From: Malania oleifera
Lineage: Eukaryota; Streptophyta; Magnoliopsida; Santalales; Ximeniaceae
DNA: 64,000 bases
NCBI RefSeq assembly: GCF_029873635.1
Contig: NC_080422.1
Coordinates: forward strand, 9,331,764 to 9,395,763
Direction of reading: 5' to 3'
Position 1 is the first letter of the stretch, and the number at the start of each line of letters is the position of its first letter. A program made the position numbers and the translations under genes. This document shows positions 1 through 11,167 of this stretch, piece after piece. The notes under the pieces are model-generated. The model was given only the letters and a program-made list of their open reading frames with translations. It did not search any database and was not told the DNA's origin.

Positions 1-290
1 CTTTTAGGTAAGGTTCTTTGCTTGCATTATGGCAGTGAGTATGCCGTAATGGTTGGATAAGTTGCAGTCTGTGCATGTAGTTCCAACAAAATTACAGGAA
101 CCATTCACCATGAAGAATCCAGTAGAGAGAATGTTGGTGAAGTACTTTTTTGTCATCCACTGAGAAGAAATTTGGTGAATTGTTTTGGGAATTTTTAATT
201 TGATTCACTTTGCCCCCAAATGTTCGGTCTATGTTGTGGTATTTCATGCTTTGGATAGTATCATGTTTTACTTGGGATTCGATTCAATCT
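1..290. other. Unassigned flank left of the first retroelement
   Basis: No gene is supported here. The longest open stretch is low-complexity and starts inside AT-rich sequence. Together with the sequence right of 10696 this is the original locus into which the large element at 296-10691 inserted. It could be intron or intergenic sequence of a gene outside the window, but nothing decides this. Confidence 0.5.
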
Positions 291-295
291 TTCTG
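291..295. repeat. Target-site duplication TTCTG, left copy
   Basis: TTCTG stands directly before the TG start of the LTR at 296. An identical TTCTG stands directly after the CA end of the matching LTR, at 10692-10696. A perfect 5 bp duplication fixes both ends of the element. Confidence 0.85.
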
Positions 296-773
296 TGATG
301 GAGAACCACCGATGGAGAACTTTAAATATTTATATCACTTCAGATATTTATATTGTTTATATTTAGTTTGGGAAAATTCTTTTTATTTTAGAAGTTTAGT
401 TAGCTTAGGTTTATATTGTGTATTTAAGTATTTTGGGGTTATTTTGTAATTCCTTAGTTTCTTGGGTTTTTGTGTAAATATGTGTTAGTAGTGGCATGAG
501 GCCTGGACGCGTAAGTTATGAATCCAGAACACTAGCTCAGAGTGAGCTTCCCCAACTGCAAGAAGAAGGGCTTATGAATTGTACAGTTAATCATTTGAAA
601 TTAGAGTTGCTGTGCAGTTTGCCTCTCTCTCTCTCTCTCTCTCTCTCGCTGGTTTATCTTCTTCTTCCTCTCTTGCCTCTGTTCTTCTTCTTCTTCTTCT
701 TCTTCTTCTAGTTCTCTCCCCTAATTCGCTCATTTCTCTCTTATTTCTCAATTCTAATACTTTTCCTACGTCA
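296..773 (+). repeat. Left LTR of the 296-10691 element
   Basis: Starts TGATGGAGAACCACC and ends CTACGTCA. It aligns along its length with 10232-10691, including the block from TTTAGTTTGGGAAAA to TTTTGTAATTCCTT. It contains a CT microsatellite (about 625-650) and a CTT tract (about 657-709), matched by pyrimidine tracts in the other LTR. Confidence 0.8.
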
Positions 774-884
774 AATTGGTATTATTACCATGCCATAAGC
801 AAACCATGCACTTTGTAGCCGTTAAAACCAAAGAGCAGAGCACTGCCGTTGTTGTCGCAGCCTAGAAGAGTTTACAATTAAAGC

Positions 885-3269
885 TGAAAAGTAAGGTATA
901 GTCCCAAGAGAGAGATAAATTGGATTTTAAAAAATTTTTTTAATTTTTTTGGAGATTTTTTTTTTTTATTTCTCTTAACCAATTCTTGACTTGTTTGTTT
1001 AATTTACCAATCACACAAGAACTTAGTTCTTTTAATCCACAACACTATTGCTTAACCAAACAAGTAATTAATTATTCAACCAAACCAATTAATCAAGCAT
1101 AATATTCAAACCATACAATCATAAACCATTCAATCAAGTATACGTTGCAATTTAATAAAAATTCTCAGCTTGTGTGCGACCCTGTTGTTAATGCAATCCC
1201 TTTGATAATGAATTAGCTTTCTCAATCAACACAACATTCACACTCTTCCCCAAATTCAGAATTCAAATAAACTTTTAGTTAATTTATTTTTGGGTATTTA
1301 ACCAAATAACATACTCCCTTATGGTTAACCAACGTACTCTCTTTCAGTTTCTACAATCCCAAATTAAAATTGAACCTTAAGTTTATTTAACTTCCAAATT
1401 ACATAGTTTGTATGATTACCAATTAAACCATCTACACAATTTAAATGTGCTGAAAATAAAGAGTAAGAGAAAGAGAGAGTGAAACCAGAATTTTTGCGAA
1501 GTTTGGCTTATACCCAGCCTACGTCCTCGCCTTTGGCAAACCACCAAAGGATTCACTAAAACAGTTCCTTTACTGGGCGGAATAACACCTTTACACACTC
1601 TTTCAGTAGGCTAGAGCCTGCTTCTCCAAACGATGTACCCTCGTTCGGTCACTCCTTCAAATAGGCTAGAACCCGCCTCTCCAAATCACTCCTTTAAATA
1701 GGTTAGAGCCCACTTTTGTAAGCGATATCCCCACACTTAGCTAACGATCCAATTAACCTTGAACCATTAATATTTATAAGATACAAATCAAATAGATGTA
1801 CAAAGAATGCTCACACAAAGAGCTGATTAGTACAACAATTTAGTACTATAATATACTTCAAAGTAAATAATAATATAGAATTTAACTTGAAGCTCAAGGA
1901 ATTTTTCACCGTATGATTCTTTCAATCATTGAAATATTTAGAATTTGTAACATAAGATTGGTGATTGAATCAGCAAAACCTCAGCAAATTTCATAGACAA
2001 GATAAGAGTGAAAGAGCCTTTGAGTGTTGAGAGAAATTGAGACAATTTTTTTAATGCTGATTTGAATTCTTGGTTCTTGGTTTTTAAATTCAATGATCTT
2101 TGAGTCTTATTTATAGACTTGAAAAAGTATGTAAGTTGATCCCCAAGTAACTTGGAGTATTCCCCAAATTTTCACAAAGTTTGAGCCCTAAGCAACCTCA
2201 TTTAAAAAATTTGTCTGTTATGAAAATTCAAAATTTGCCATGTGACAGTTGACTGTCCCTTTCTGGCAGTCGGCTGTCTAGCTATTTTTAAAGGGAAATT
2301 AGGGTGGTAGTCGCCTGTTAGGACACATGCAGTCGCCTGGCTTGACCACCCAGGCGCTTGTCATGGTTCAGGCAGTCTACTGGTGGAACACAAGACTGCT
2401 GTCAACTTCGATCACCCTTCAGTCTTTTGATCATAACATTTTATGTGTAACTCCAAATTTGACGTGCTTGGTGTCAAAAGAAATCTAAGAGAAAATCCTA
2501 CAACTTTTATATTGAACACGTTTTAAAGTAAGGAGGTTTTGATAGATAAAAATAAACTTCAATGCGGATGTAGAAAAATTAATAGCATATGGAAAATCCT
2601 CTTTTTTATTCGGTAAGGATTCATATCATAGTGATCTGACAAATTTTACGCTGGCTGTCAGCTACCTAACGCAACCCTCCTCCTTAACCCGGGTTTGGGA
2701 CCGGCTGTGTGTGGAAAAATTAGGACATTAAGTGCATCACAGGCGGAGTTTTGGTTTTGGTTGGTTGGTTGGAAAATCCTCTTTTTTGTGCTTTTCATTC
2801 CAAAAATGATTCTAACATTTTTTAAATAATTTTTGACCTTATAAAAATATTTTCCAAGTATGTTAAAAGGTATCTAAGTCTAATAAATTAACCTAAGAGT
2901 TTCATGTATCCATATTGAAATTATTTGAAGTATTTACATGAAATTTCTTATAGACTCTTTCAAATTTTCAATTCTTGAATTCCTTTAAATCTTTATGATT
3001 GCTTCATCTTTCTTTAAGCTTTCATCAAGTTCTCTTTAATCCTCATGCTCTCATGATCTTCAAGTTTTATCTTTAAATCCATTTTTGAATCCAAGCTTTT
3101 AGCTTCATATTGATCATCCTTCTTTGAAATGTAAGCTCTCATGAATCCTTCTGAACACTTAACCTTGTCTTTATCATTGAATCCTAAAATGACATCACTT
3201 AACCAAATAAGTTAATTTCCATTTGTTTGTTAGCATCAAAATAGGATGTTAAACCTTGTAAGGCTAACA
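885..3269 (-). mobile_element. Solo LTR, 2.4 kb family, minus orientation
   Basis: On the plus strand it starts TGAAAAGTAAGG and ends AGGCTAACA. It is flanked by AAAGC (880-884) and AAAGT (3270-3274), a target duplication with one transition. It is clearly related over its length to the solo LTR at 60746-62769, for example around 2790-2950 versus 62330-62500. No internal coding region is present. A minus-strand TATA box (CTATAAATAAG, about 2105-2115) marks its promoter. Upstream of it, at 2244-2383, are five imperfect palindromes around CAGTCGACTG, and the shared leader motif lies at about 1494-1530. Solo LTRs arise by recombination between the two LTRs of one element. Confidence 0.75.
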
Positions 3270-3474
3270 AAAGTGATGCAATTGCAATTGCGGTAAGCAT
3301 TTCTTGCACTGTTCATCAAAATTTCCCCAAAAAATGACAGTCGTGCTCTTTATTCGAAACCCTAATTTCAAGGCAGCAATTCACAACATCTCCTTCACCA
3401 TCATGGATAGACACGACCGAAACCCCCTCCCCTGCAATTTCCCCTTCGCCCAACAAGGTGTGGCCCCACACACC

Positions 3475-3899
3475 TGTTAGGACCCTGTGAGCAACGAGAA
3501 AGATGTGACACCAGAAATTTAACGTGGTTCAGTCAATATCGACCTATGTCCACGGAGCACACACCACAAATTCACTATTCGCTGAAAAATTACAACTCTC
3601 TCTTCCTCTCACTCTCTTCCTCTCACTCTCTTTCTCTTCTCTTTCTTCTCTCTGCTCTCTGAGCTTCTCTTCTCTTGTACATATTACATTCCTCAGCTCT
3701 CTATTTATAGGGTTGATATTTAAATCACAATTAAATACATTAAATAACAAATTTGGGAGGTTTACAATCATGAGATAAATGGAGATAAATGGTGGACAAA
3801 TGTCCAGCTTGCAACTCTCCTCACGCGTATCTCTAGCTTAGCAGCTTTATCTCCTTATGCGTGTCTCCAGCTCAACGTCTCTTGGCTTCAGCAACAACA
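3475..3899 (-). repeat. Downstream LTR of the 3475-7515 copia element
   Basis: TGTTAGGACCC...CAACAACA, matching 7114-7515. It carries a minus-strand TATA box (CTATAAATAGAG, about 3698-3712), a CT-rich tract and the shared leader motif at 3519-3554. Confidence 0.85.
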
Positions 3900-6084
3900 A
3901 TCTCCCACTTGGAGATGAAGATGCCTCCTCAACCAGTATCATAAATAAATGATGTGCTCAAAATACTGAAGTTGAACACAACTTCAGCTTTTCTGTAGTC
4001 ACCACCTTCCTGTCTACTCGATTCTTGTGGACTAATTTGATGGTTGTCAGCTTCACAACTGGTGCAAAGATGTCGGTGTAGTTAATCCCTTCCTTCTATT
4101 CGAAGCCTTTGACTACCAACAAAGGCTTGTACCTTCTGGAGCCGTCATGCTCCTCTTTGATTCTGTACACCCACTTGTTGTAAAGGCCTTTAGACAACTC
4201 AGCTAGTTCCCACGTTCTGTTGGAGTTAAGAGACTTCATCTCGTCTTTCATTGCAAACTTTCACTTGCTCGCATCTCCTACCTGACATGCCTTAACATAG
4301 TATTCAGGTTCTCCTCCATCTGTAGGAAGTAAGTAATCAATATACCTTCTGTTTGGTACATGGGACTGAGTAGATCTCCTAAGCTCCAAAGCTGGAGTAG
4401 GAGGCGGTGGTGTGATGATCTGCTCCATTGGTTCCTCCACCTGAGGATTCTCGACATTCTGCTGTTGTGTCTCGACACATTCTGAGTGGACTAGTTCTAG
4501 TCTCTTCTTCTTTGGGGCACGAGTGTTTATCTGGAAACTAACCCTCTTCTGTTTCCCAACTATACAATCCTCACATATGTCAATCTGTACTGACTGTAGA
4601 CCACTCAATTTTCCCTTTGAGTGCATCACCCTAAGTCCCTTCTCGCTCATGTGACCGAGTCGTTGGTGCCAGATGTTGCTGTCGTCATTTCTTACAGCAA
4701 CTAAAATAGACATGGAGGCATTGGAGGTTAGAAAAAGTGTTCCGCTTTTCTTACCTCATGCAATCGTTAGTACACCCTTTGAAACTTTCAATTCATCGCC
4801 AATGAATTTCATCGTGTATCCCTCATCTGCTAGCTGACCAACTGAGATCAAATTCTTTCTCAGGTCTGGAATATATTTGACATCCTTCAGCTTCCATACT
4901 GACCCGTTTATATTGATCTTCACAACTACTTTGCCGGATATGTCGTAAGGTTGATCGTTGCCAAAGTACACCTTACCAAAATTACCTGGTGTGTACTCTT
5001 CTAGGCAATCTCTACAACAAGTGGCATGAAATGAAGCTTCGGAGTCTAAGAACCAAGACTCCTGCTTGCTCTCCAAAAAGCAAATCAATAACTCATCATT
5101 TTTGGATGCAATATTTGCTTCTATCTTTGCCCTCGTCTCATATTCTTTCTTTTAACTTTTGCACTGGTTCTTGTAATGACCAATTTTTCCACAGTTCCAG
5201 CACTCAATAACTTTTGTGCTCTGAGAACCTGTGTCCTGAGTACCTTTGGGATTTCTGGATTTAGACCGCATAGGCCTAGATCTACCGTGGTTATTTGATC
5301 GTCCATGCCTGTTTCCTCTGCCTCGACTCTCCATGTTCAAGGCTGAACTCGAAGTGGAGTCATGATTCGACTGCAGTCTGATTTCCTCTGTTAAAATGAT
5401 GTTGACGACCTCATCGTATACAAGCTTCGATTTTCCTGCAGAGCTACTGATGACAGTAACAACACCATTCCAACTTTCGGGCAACTGACTGAGAATCAGT
5501 AGGGCACGAATCTCATTATCAAACGTTATCCCGACTGAGGCGAGTTGATCTAACAACTCGTTGAAATTATTCAAATGTCTGTTGAAACTTTCACCTGCAG
5601 ACATGCTCATCGTAAATAGTCTTTTCATGAGATATACCTTTTTTGCGACTGAAAGCTACTCGTACATATTAGAGAGCGCATTCATCAAAGACTTGGTGAA
5701 TGTTATATGCTTGATATTGAACGCCACAAGTTTTGACATCGTCATTCTGATGGCTCCAAGAGCTTTTCGATCAAGCAACTCCCACTCGTCCTCATTCATG
5801 AATGCTGGCTTACCCTTCAATGGTAAGTGCAATTCCTTCCCAAACAAATAATCTTCAATCTGCATCTTCTAGAAACCAAAATTGTTTTCGTTGAACATTT
5901 CGATTTTTGAGCTCTTTTCATTCGACATCTCAATTCTCTGATCTAGAGATAGAATTAGCTTAAATGGATAGCACAATTGGATCCAGAACAATAAAAAATC
6001 CAAAAAATGGTTCAAGACGCTCGAAAAACGACCCAAAACGACTCCGAAAAGTTTGGTCAAAGTTAGGTCAAACTTGGTCAACTC

Positions 6085-6240
6085 TGCTGACGTGGCACCA
6101 CCCTGCTGACGTGGCCAGGATGCTGACGTGGCAATGGGGTCCACCTACTAGCGTGGCCATGGGGTCCACCTACTGGCGTGGCAGTGGGGCCCGAATGACA
6201 TGGCGGCTGACTCAGCGTCGTTGACATGGCCAGTTCTGAG
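6085..6240. repeat. Short GC-rich tandem repeat in the copia leader
   Basis: The motif GCTGACGTGGC or a near copy occurs about seven times with irregular 15-30 bp spacing. It lies in the untranslated leader upstream of gag. It makes an open but meaningless frame. Confidence 0.6.
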
Positions 6241-6616
6241 ACAACAAGTCAGATACGAGATGGGGACCGGTTCTCGGGTTGATCCGGTTTAAGAGAGTGT
6301 CCGGGTCGGGTCGAGTTTTGACTCGATTGAGTTGAGGTAGTCCGGTCGAGGAAGATGCGTGCAACAAGTGCGACGCGTAAGCAGCTGGTCACCGACGACG
6401 CCGCGTGTCAAAGCGTATTGCTCCGGCGAGGCGCGCGAGAGCACATGTGGCTTCATCCTAGCTCCTTTCGAGCTTCGAATTGCACGGTTGGCTTTGTCTC
6501 GGCGAGCTGAATGTGATGGTGGCCTCAAAACTCAGTTTTGAGCCACTAGACAGAGTTTTGATTTAGGGATCACTTCCTATCTGGTTTTCCTGCTCTAACT
6601 TGGCTCTAATACCACT

Positions 6617-6783
6617 TGTTAGGATTGGAGGAGCCCATGGGTGGGCTTGATACACATAAGTGAATACCAACTTGACCCAAAAGCTTAAGCCTATTGGGTC
6701 TTGGGCCTAACCATGTATATAAGCACCCATCATTCATCCTAATTTCCCAATGTGGGACAAGTTCACAAGTGAAATTCTCAACA
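6617..6783 (-). repeat. Small extra LTR inside the copia leader
   Basis: 167 bp with TGTTAGGA...CTCAACA ends. On the minus strand it is preceded by a polypurine tract (AGTGAGGGGGAGAT) and followed by a primer-site-like AGTGGTATTAGAGCC. It therefore has the junction order PPT-LTR-PBS expected where two elements share one LTR, rather than that of an ordinary solo LTR. It belongs to a different family from the 402-425 bp LTRs around it. Confidence 0.65.
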
Positions 6784-7113
6784 ATCTCCCCCTCACTTGT
6801 GAGTTCCAACAGCTCCCCCTTGAACAGGAATCATCTCCCTTTTGGGAGTAAGCCCAATTCCCCAACAGTTGCTCAAGTGGACCTTACCACTGGCGCCTTA
6901 CGTGCCTCGGATTGCATTCCATGTGCCTCTGAACCAATCCTACCTCTCACGTCTTGACCATATTCGGATCCATCCGCAGCCTAGATGATCCTTATTAGCC
7001 TTAACCACACACTTGGTCTTCCAACTGTTAGCACGTCAGGAGAATTAGCTTCCCGTCTTGACTTTTATGATATTGCTCACCCAGAGTTACGAACTGTCGG
7101 CTTTGATACCACT

Positions 7114-7515
7114 TATTAGGACCCTGTGAGCAACCAGAAAGATGTGACACCAGAAATTTAACGTGGTTCGGTCAATATCGACCTACGTCCACGGAGCACA
7201 CACCACAAATTCACTATTCGCCGGAAATTTACAACTCTCTCTTCCTCTCACTCTCTTCCTCTTCTCTTTATTCTCTCTGCTCTCTGAGCTTCTCTTCTCT
7301 TGTACATATTACATTCCTCAGCTCTCTATTTATAGGGCTGATATTAAAATCACAATTAAATACATTAAATAGCAAATTTGGGAGGTTTAGATAAATGGAG
7401 ATAAATGGTGGATAAATGTCTAGCTTGCAACTCTCCTCACACGTGTCTCCAGCTTAGCAGCTTTATCTCCTCACGTGTGTCTCCAGCTCAGCATCTCTCG
7501 GCTCCAGCAACAACA
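7114..7515 (-). repeat. Upstream LTR of the 3475-7515 copia element
   Basis: Matches 3475-3899 with about 6 percent substitutions and two short gaps. The primer-binding-like sequence lies directly inside it (plus-strand TTTGATACCACT just before 7114). The leader motif is at 7158-7193. Confidence 0.85.
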
Positions 7516-8050
7516 ACACCACCTAAATTTTCCCAGCCAACTACCCTCTGCAGACCCATGAATGGGAAAATTGCCAGTCTTCTCCTGCTTCCATACTCTT
7601 GAGAAATTGTTTCCAGCCACGATAAATAAGGTTTTTCCCTGAGACAGAGAAGCTGAATTGAGGAAAATTCAAGAGGTAGTGCAAGTTAGTGTTCGGGGGA
7701 TAATTTCAGCACCAACACTCGTTCAGACTTCATTTGCTGCAATATGTGTATTTTGTGGATACTTCAAGAAATTGGGAAGTCATTGGACTGCCAATGCAAA
7801 TTTCAGAGTTGAAGGTCTGCCAGCATTCAGATTGAGACTCAGCTGCAAAAACTTGAGATTTCCTGCAACAAATTACCTTTGCTTCGGGAGATTTGGACGT
7901 TTCTTTGAAGAAATCCATCTTCAATTGTTTAATACATATTGCCCAAGGATAAATTTAGTGTGCCAACACCCTTTTCCGAGCTTGCGAGTAGAGTTTTCTT
8001 GGAGCATCTGTGAGAAATTGGAGTGAAATACCTAAAGAATCTCTCATAAC

Positions 8051-8708
8051 CTCGGTCTTAAATTTTGATTTCCACTCAAATTTCGAAGCTCCAAAAGTAC
8101 GAAAAATTCGATTTCGATTTGAAAAAATTAAAAGCATGAAATTATTTATGAAACTTCAGAAATGGTTCGACAAATATAATAATATAAGTTTTAGGACTAA
8201 TATATTACAAATTAAATACATCTATCCTCCGTATGAGGTGGAAAAGTTGTAATATGGTATGTATATCAAATATATTTGTAAGATAATATATATTAAACAT
8301 ATTCAGTTAATACAAATGAAATTCATAAATTATTTAAATATTATATATTATACGAATAATAATAATTTAGACATGAATGGTTAAATAAAATGTTGCTGTA
8401 AGTTTATTTTTTCATTTAATTTCAAAAGCACTTGTAATAATCTTTTGTTTCAATAAAATAAATTAAGAGAGAAATTTAACTTGACTCCTAAATTTCTCAT
8501 TTGAATTCTGATAAAATTTCATTGTATAGTTTAATTTTTGACAGGTTTTCTTAAAATTTTGAGATTTCGATAAATTTTGGATGATTCGTTGAGATTTCGA
8601 CGGAAATTATGCCAGACAAAAATCGATTGTCATTTTCGATTTTGAGGGTGATGAAAATCTGAAATTTTGATAGAAAATTCAACAATTACGTAGAAATTTA
8701 AGACCATG
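8051..8708. mobile_element. Non-autonomous DNA transposon (MITE-like), hAT-like by duplication length
   Basis: 658 bp, AT-rich, with no coding capacity. The ends are imperfect inverted repeats: CTCGGTCTTAAATTT at the left and the complement of CATGGTCTTAAATTT at the right, 13 of 15 matching. It is flanked by a perfect 8 bp direct repeat CTCATAAC (8043-8050 and 8709-8716). Eight-base duplications are typical of hAT elements. It lies inside the old gypsy element, so it arrived later. Confidence 0.75.
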
Positions 8709-8716
8709 CTCATAAC

Positions 8717-10231
8717 TAAAAGTCAGTGCAAGGGCCTTTTGATAATGTTGTGTGAACTTACCCTACTTGAACTTCATAGTAATTGATTCAATGTTTCTTA
8801 TCTATTTGGTACTTGTTTGAATTTGCATTGGTCCATATTTGCTCTCCAGTTAAAACCAAAAAAAATTATGAGTCCAACCTTTCCTAGATTGGTTGGATGA
8901 CTTGGAGAATTTTTTTGATTGGTATAGATTGTCTGATGACCTAAGTATCTACTTAGCTGAACCAAGAATTCATGGTTTACCAAATCAATATTGCGAAAAG
9001 ATGGAGGGGACAAAACCTGTCTTGGAGAATTACCTATTACCACATGGTTTGAAATGAGATATATTTTAGGAAAAGAGTATGCCCCACATTCTTATAGGGA
9101 ACAATTAGTGAACCAATTGTGCAGTCTTAGGCAACTTTCTTCTAGTGTTCGATTATTATCTTAAATTTAGAGACTTCATTTGTTGGTGTGCTCTGAGTAA
9201 GGAACCTAGAATATGGTAATTTTGTTCAAGAAAGGCTTAAGGGATGAAATTAGAAGGTATATGATTTTGAAAATTTGAAAATGCCCCACTACTCTATCTG
9301 AGGCTTACTACATTACTTTGGAAGCTGAGAGATTTCTTCTGCTACCAATCCTTAACACCACTTCCTATCTTAAAAGAATTTCCATGGCTCTAGATCAATT
9401 TCTCAATGGTCATAAGGTAGTCCTAGGCCCACCCAAGATGCTCAAGAGAAAACTTGTTGAGGATCTCATAATTGCCCATCCAAATTGTTGCATAATAGAA
9501 TATCATGACTACATAAATGACTTGCATATTACTAGTGCACAATTTTTTTATTCTTCTGTGGACATGAGTCATGAATCTTCTCCAAATGAGGCTGCAGGCT
9601 TGTCTTTAGTGAGCCTAAACATTGTTGGAGCCTCTAGGCTAGAGATGTACTTCGACGTGTCACCAAACTTGGTTGTTGAGATATGCAATGAACATAAAAA
9701 ATGAGTTGCCAACCACTAGGACAAATACATTTGGCAATTACCTTGCTTCTCAACCTCAATTTTTCATTTCTAACCCAAAGAATGAGGAACAATTGGTTGC
9801 TCTAGAGTTTGTTGAAAATTCTTTATTCATGGAACCAATTGTTGAATTGAGATTACTTCTCAATCCAATAGACTTGTGCCTCCATCCCTCGCATCTTCTC
9901 CTTCTACATTTTCCTTAACTAAATCTGATGAAACATTGTCCTCCATCCTAGAATACAGACTGAATACAAATTGGCTTGCACTGCCAATAGATTTGGGTAT
10001 TAAACTGATATCTTGTTTGGAGGACTGTTAGTTTATCAAAGGACATTGCACCCTTCTATGCCCCTTGTAGTTGGAGCCTTGGAGGATCATCTAGATTTAT
10101 CCAGTGGTGATTGACAAAGCAATCCTGATCATGCCTCCTCTTGATTTACCTGCATGTTCAACTTTGTTCCTACTTTAAAGCTACTATGCCATTTCAGAAT
10201 TCATGGTGAGCTCTATCTAACAAGGGGACTT
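8717..10231 (+). mobile_element. Internal remnant of the old gypsy element, with gag-like part
   Basis: Gypsy-type gag blocks are visible at about 8880-9340 (an aspartate/glutamate-rich FFDWY-like block, then KEYAPHSYREQL and LRDEIRR). Two open stretches at 9318-9704 and 9673-9918 follow but match no domain I recognise. They probably derive from the rest of this element. Broken in many places. Confidence 0.55.
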
Positions 10232-10691
10232 TGACGGAGAACCACTATCGGAGAACTTTAGATGTTTATATTGTAGCTAGGTTGTTATGTTTAGTTTGGG
10301 AAAACTCTTGTTATTTTAGAAGTTTAGTTAGTTTAGGTTTATTTGTGTATTTAAGTACTTTGGGGTTATTTTGTAATTCCTTGTTTTGTTGGGATTTTTA
10401 TGTGAATATGTGTTGGTAGTAGTAGTGGGTATAAGTGCTGGACATGTAAGTTATAATACAGTTAAATCATTTGAAATCAGAATTGCTATGCAGTTTCCCT
10501 TTCTCTCTCTCTCTCTCTGTGCAACCGGCCCCCCCCCCCCCCCAAGGTTCTCTTCTTCCTCTCCCATCTCTGTTCTGTTCTTTATCTATTCCGTCTTCCT
10601 GTCCCGTTCTGTCCTACTGCCTCTTCTTTCTTCTTCTTCTTCTTCTCTCAAGTCTCTCTCCATTTCTGTATTCTAGTGCTTGCCTACATCA
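10232..10691 (+). repeat. Right LTR of the 296-10691 element
   Basis: TGACGGAGAACCAC...CTACATCA, aligned with 296-773. It includes a CT tract and a run of 15 C (10529-10543). It is followed by the TTCTG target duplication at 10692-10696. Confidence 0.8.
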
Positions 10692-10696
10692 TTCTG

Positions 10697-11167
10697 TTTT
10701 TATGCAAGTTGAGATTGTAGGATGCTGTGTATTTGATTCTCATGAGTATTTTCTATTGATGTTTAATATAACTTCACTCGGGATCTTACTCAACGTGTTA
10801 AATTAGACACTGATCTTTTTTCCGAACAAATTGTATGATTACGTTGGGAATTTCTGATGGTGAGAAGTTGTGATGCCCTTCATTGGTTTCACACAAATAT
10901 TTGGACTACGGATCTCAAGCCTTTGCAATTTATTTTCTTTGCCAAAATCATAAAAACATTTCATTATTTTTGGTAGGGCAAAACCCTTGTGCATTACCAC
11001 AAGCATGAATTTTTCAAATCATTGTTGAAATTACTAGCTCCCTTCTAAAATTTTCTAACAGTTGGAAACTTATTTCTTGCTGCCTCCATTTTTCCCAATG
11101 GTTTCTTTCATACATTACTACCATACTGACATATCAATTTCTATAATAAGTATATGATTTGTTCCTT
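10697..11167. other. Intergenic sequence and probable ALMT 3' UTR
   Basis: No gene is seen. It is AT-rich. A TTTATT at 10929-10934 (AATAAA on the minus strand) lies about 235 bases past the ALMT stop and could serve as its poly(A) signal. Confidence 0.45.

Larger units (their letters stand above)
3475..7515 (-). mobile_element. Copia LTR retrotransposon, non-autonomous, minus strand
   Basis: Bounded by ACACC target duplications (3470-3474 and 7516-7520) and by LTRs 3475-3899 and 7114-7515. On the minus strand a primer site close to TGGTATCAAAGC follows the upstream LTR, and a purine tract AAGTGGGAGAT precedes the downstream LTR. Parts seen in order on the minus strand: gag with a CX2CX4HX4C zinc knuckle (CWNCGKIGHYKNQC, about 5152-5865), protease region (about 4756-5088), GAG-pre-integrase (IWHQRLGHMSEKGL, about 4500-4713) and a short piece before the reverse transcriptase (about 3990-4330). 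It is only 4.0 kb and lacks most of pol, so it needed help to move. Hand alignment of the LTRs gives about 23 substitutions over 400 bp, so it is clearly older than the element at 16733-21748. Confidence 0.85.
296..10691 (+). mobile_element. Old gypsy-type LTR retrotransposon with three younger insertions nested inside
   Basis: The ends are set by two related direct repeats (296-773 and 10232-10691), TG...CA termini and a TTCTG target duplication. A purine-rich tract AAGGGGACTT stands just before the right LTR, and a weak primer-binding-like TTGGTATTA follows the left LTR, so the element reads on the plus strand. Without its three insertions only about 3.3 kb remains, short for an autonomous gypsy element. 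The only recognisable protein part is gag-like (about 8870-9340, with AYSYREQL-type and LRDEIRR-type gypsy gag blocks). The LTRs differ by many substitutions and gaps, so this is the oldest layer of the nest. It is badly broken. Confidence 0.8.

Noticed and set aside
9318-9918. Possible host gene (128- and 81-codon frames)
   Set aside because: No recognisable domain; it follows gypsy gag remnants inside a bounded element and is best read as its internal sequence.
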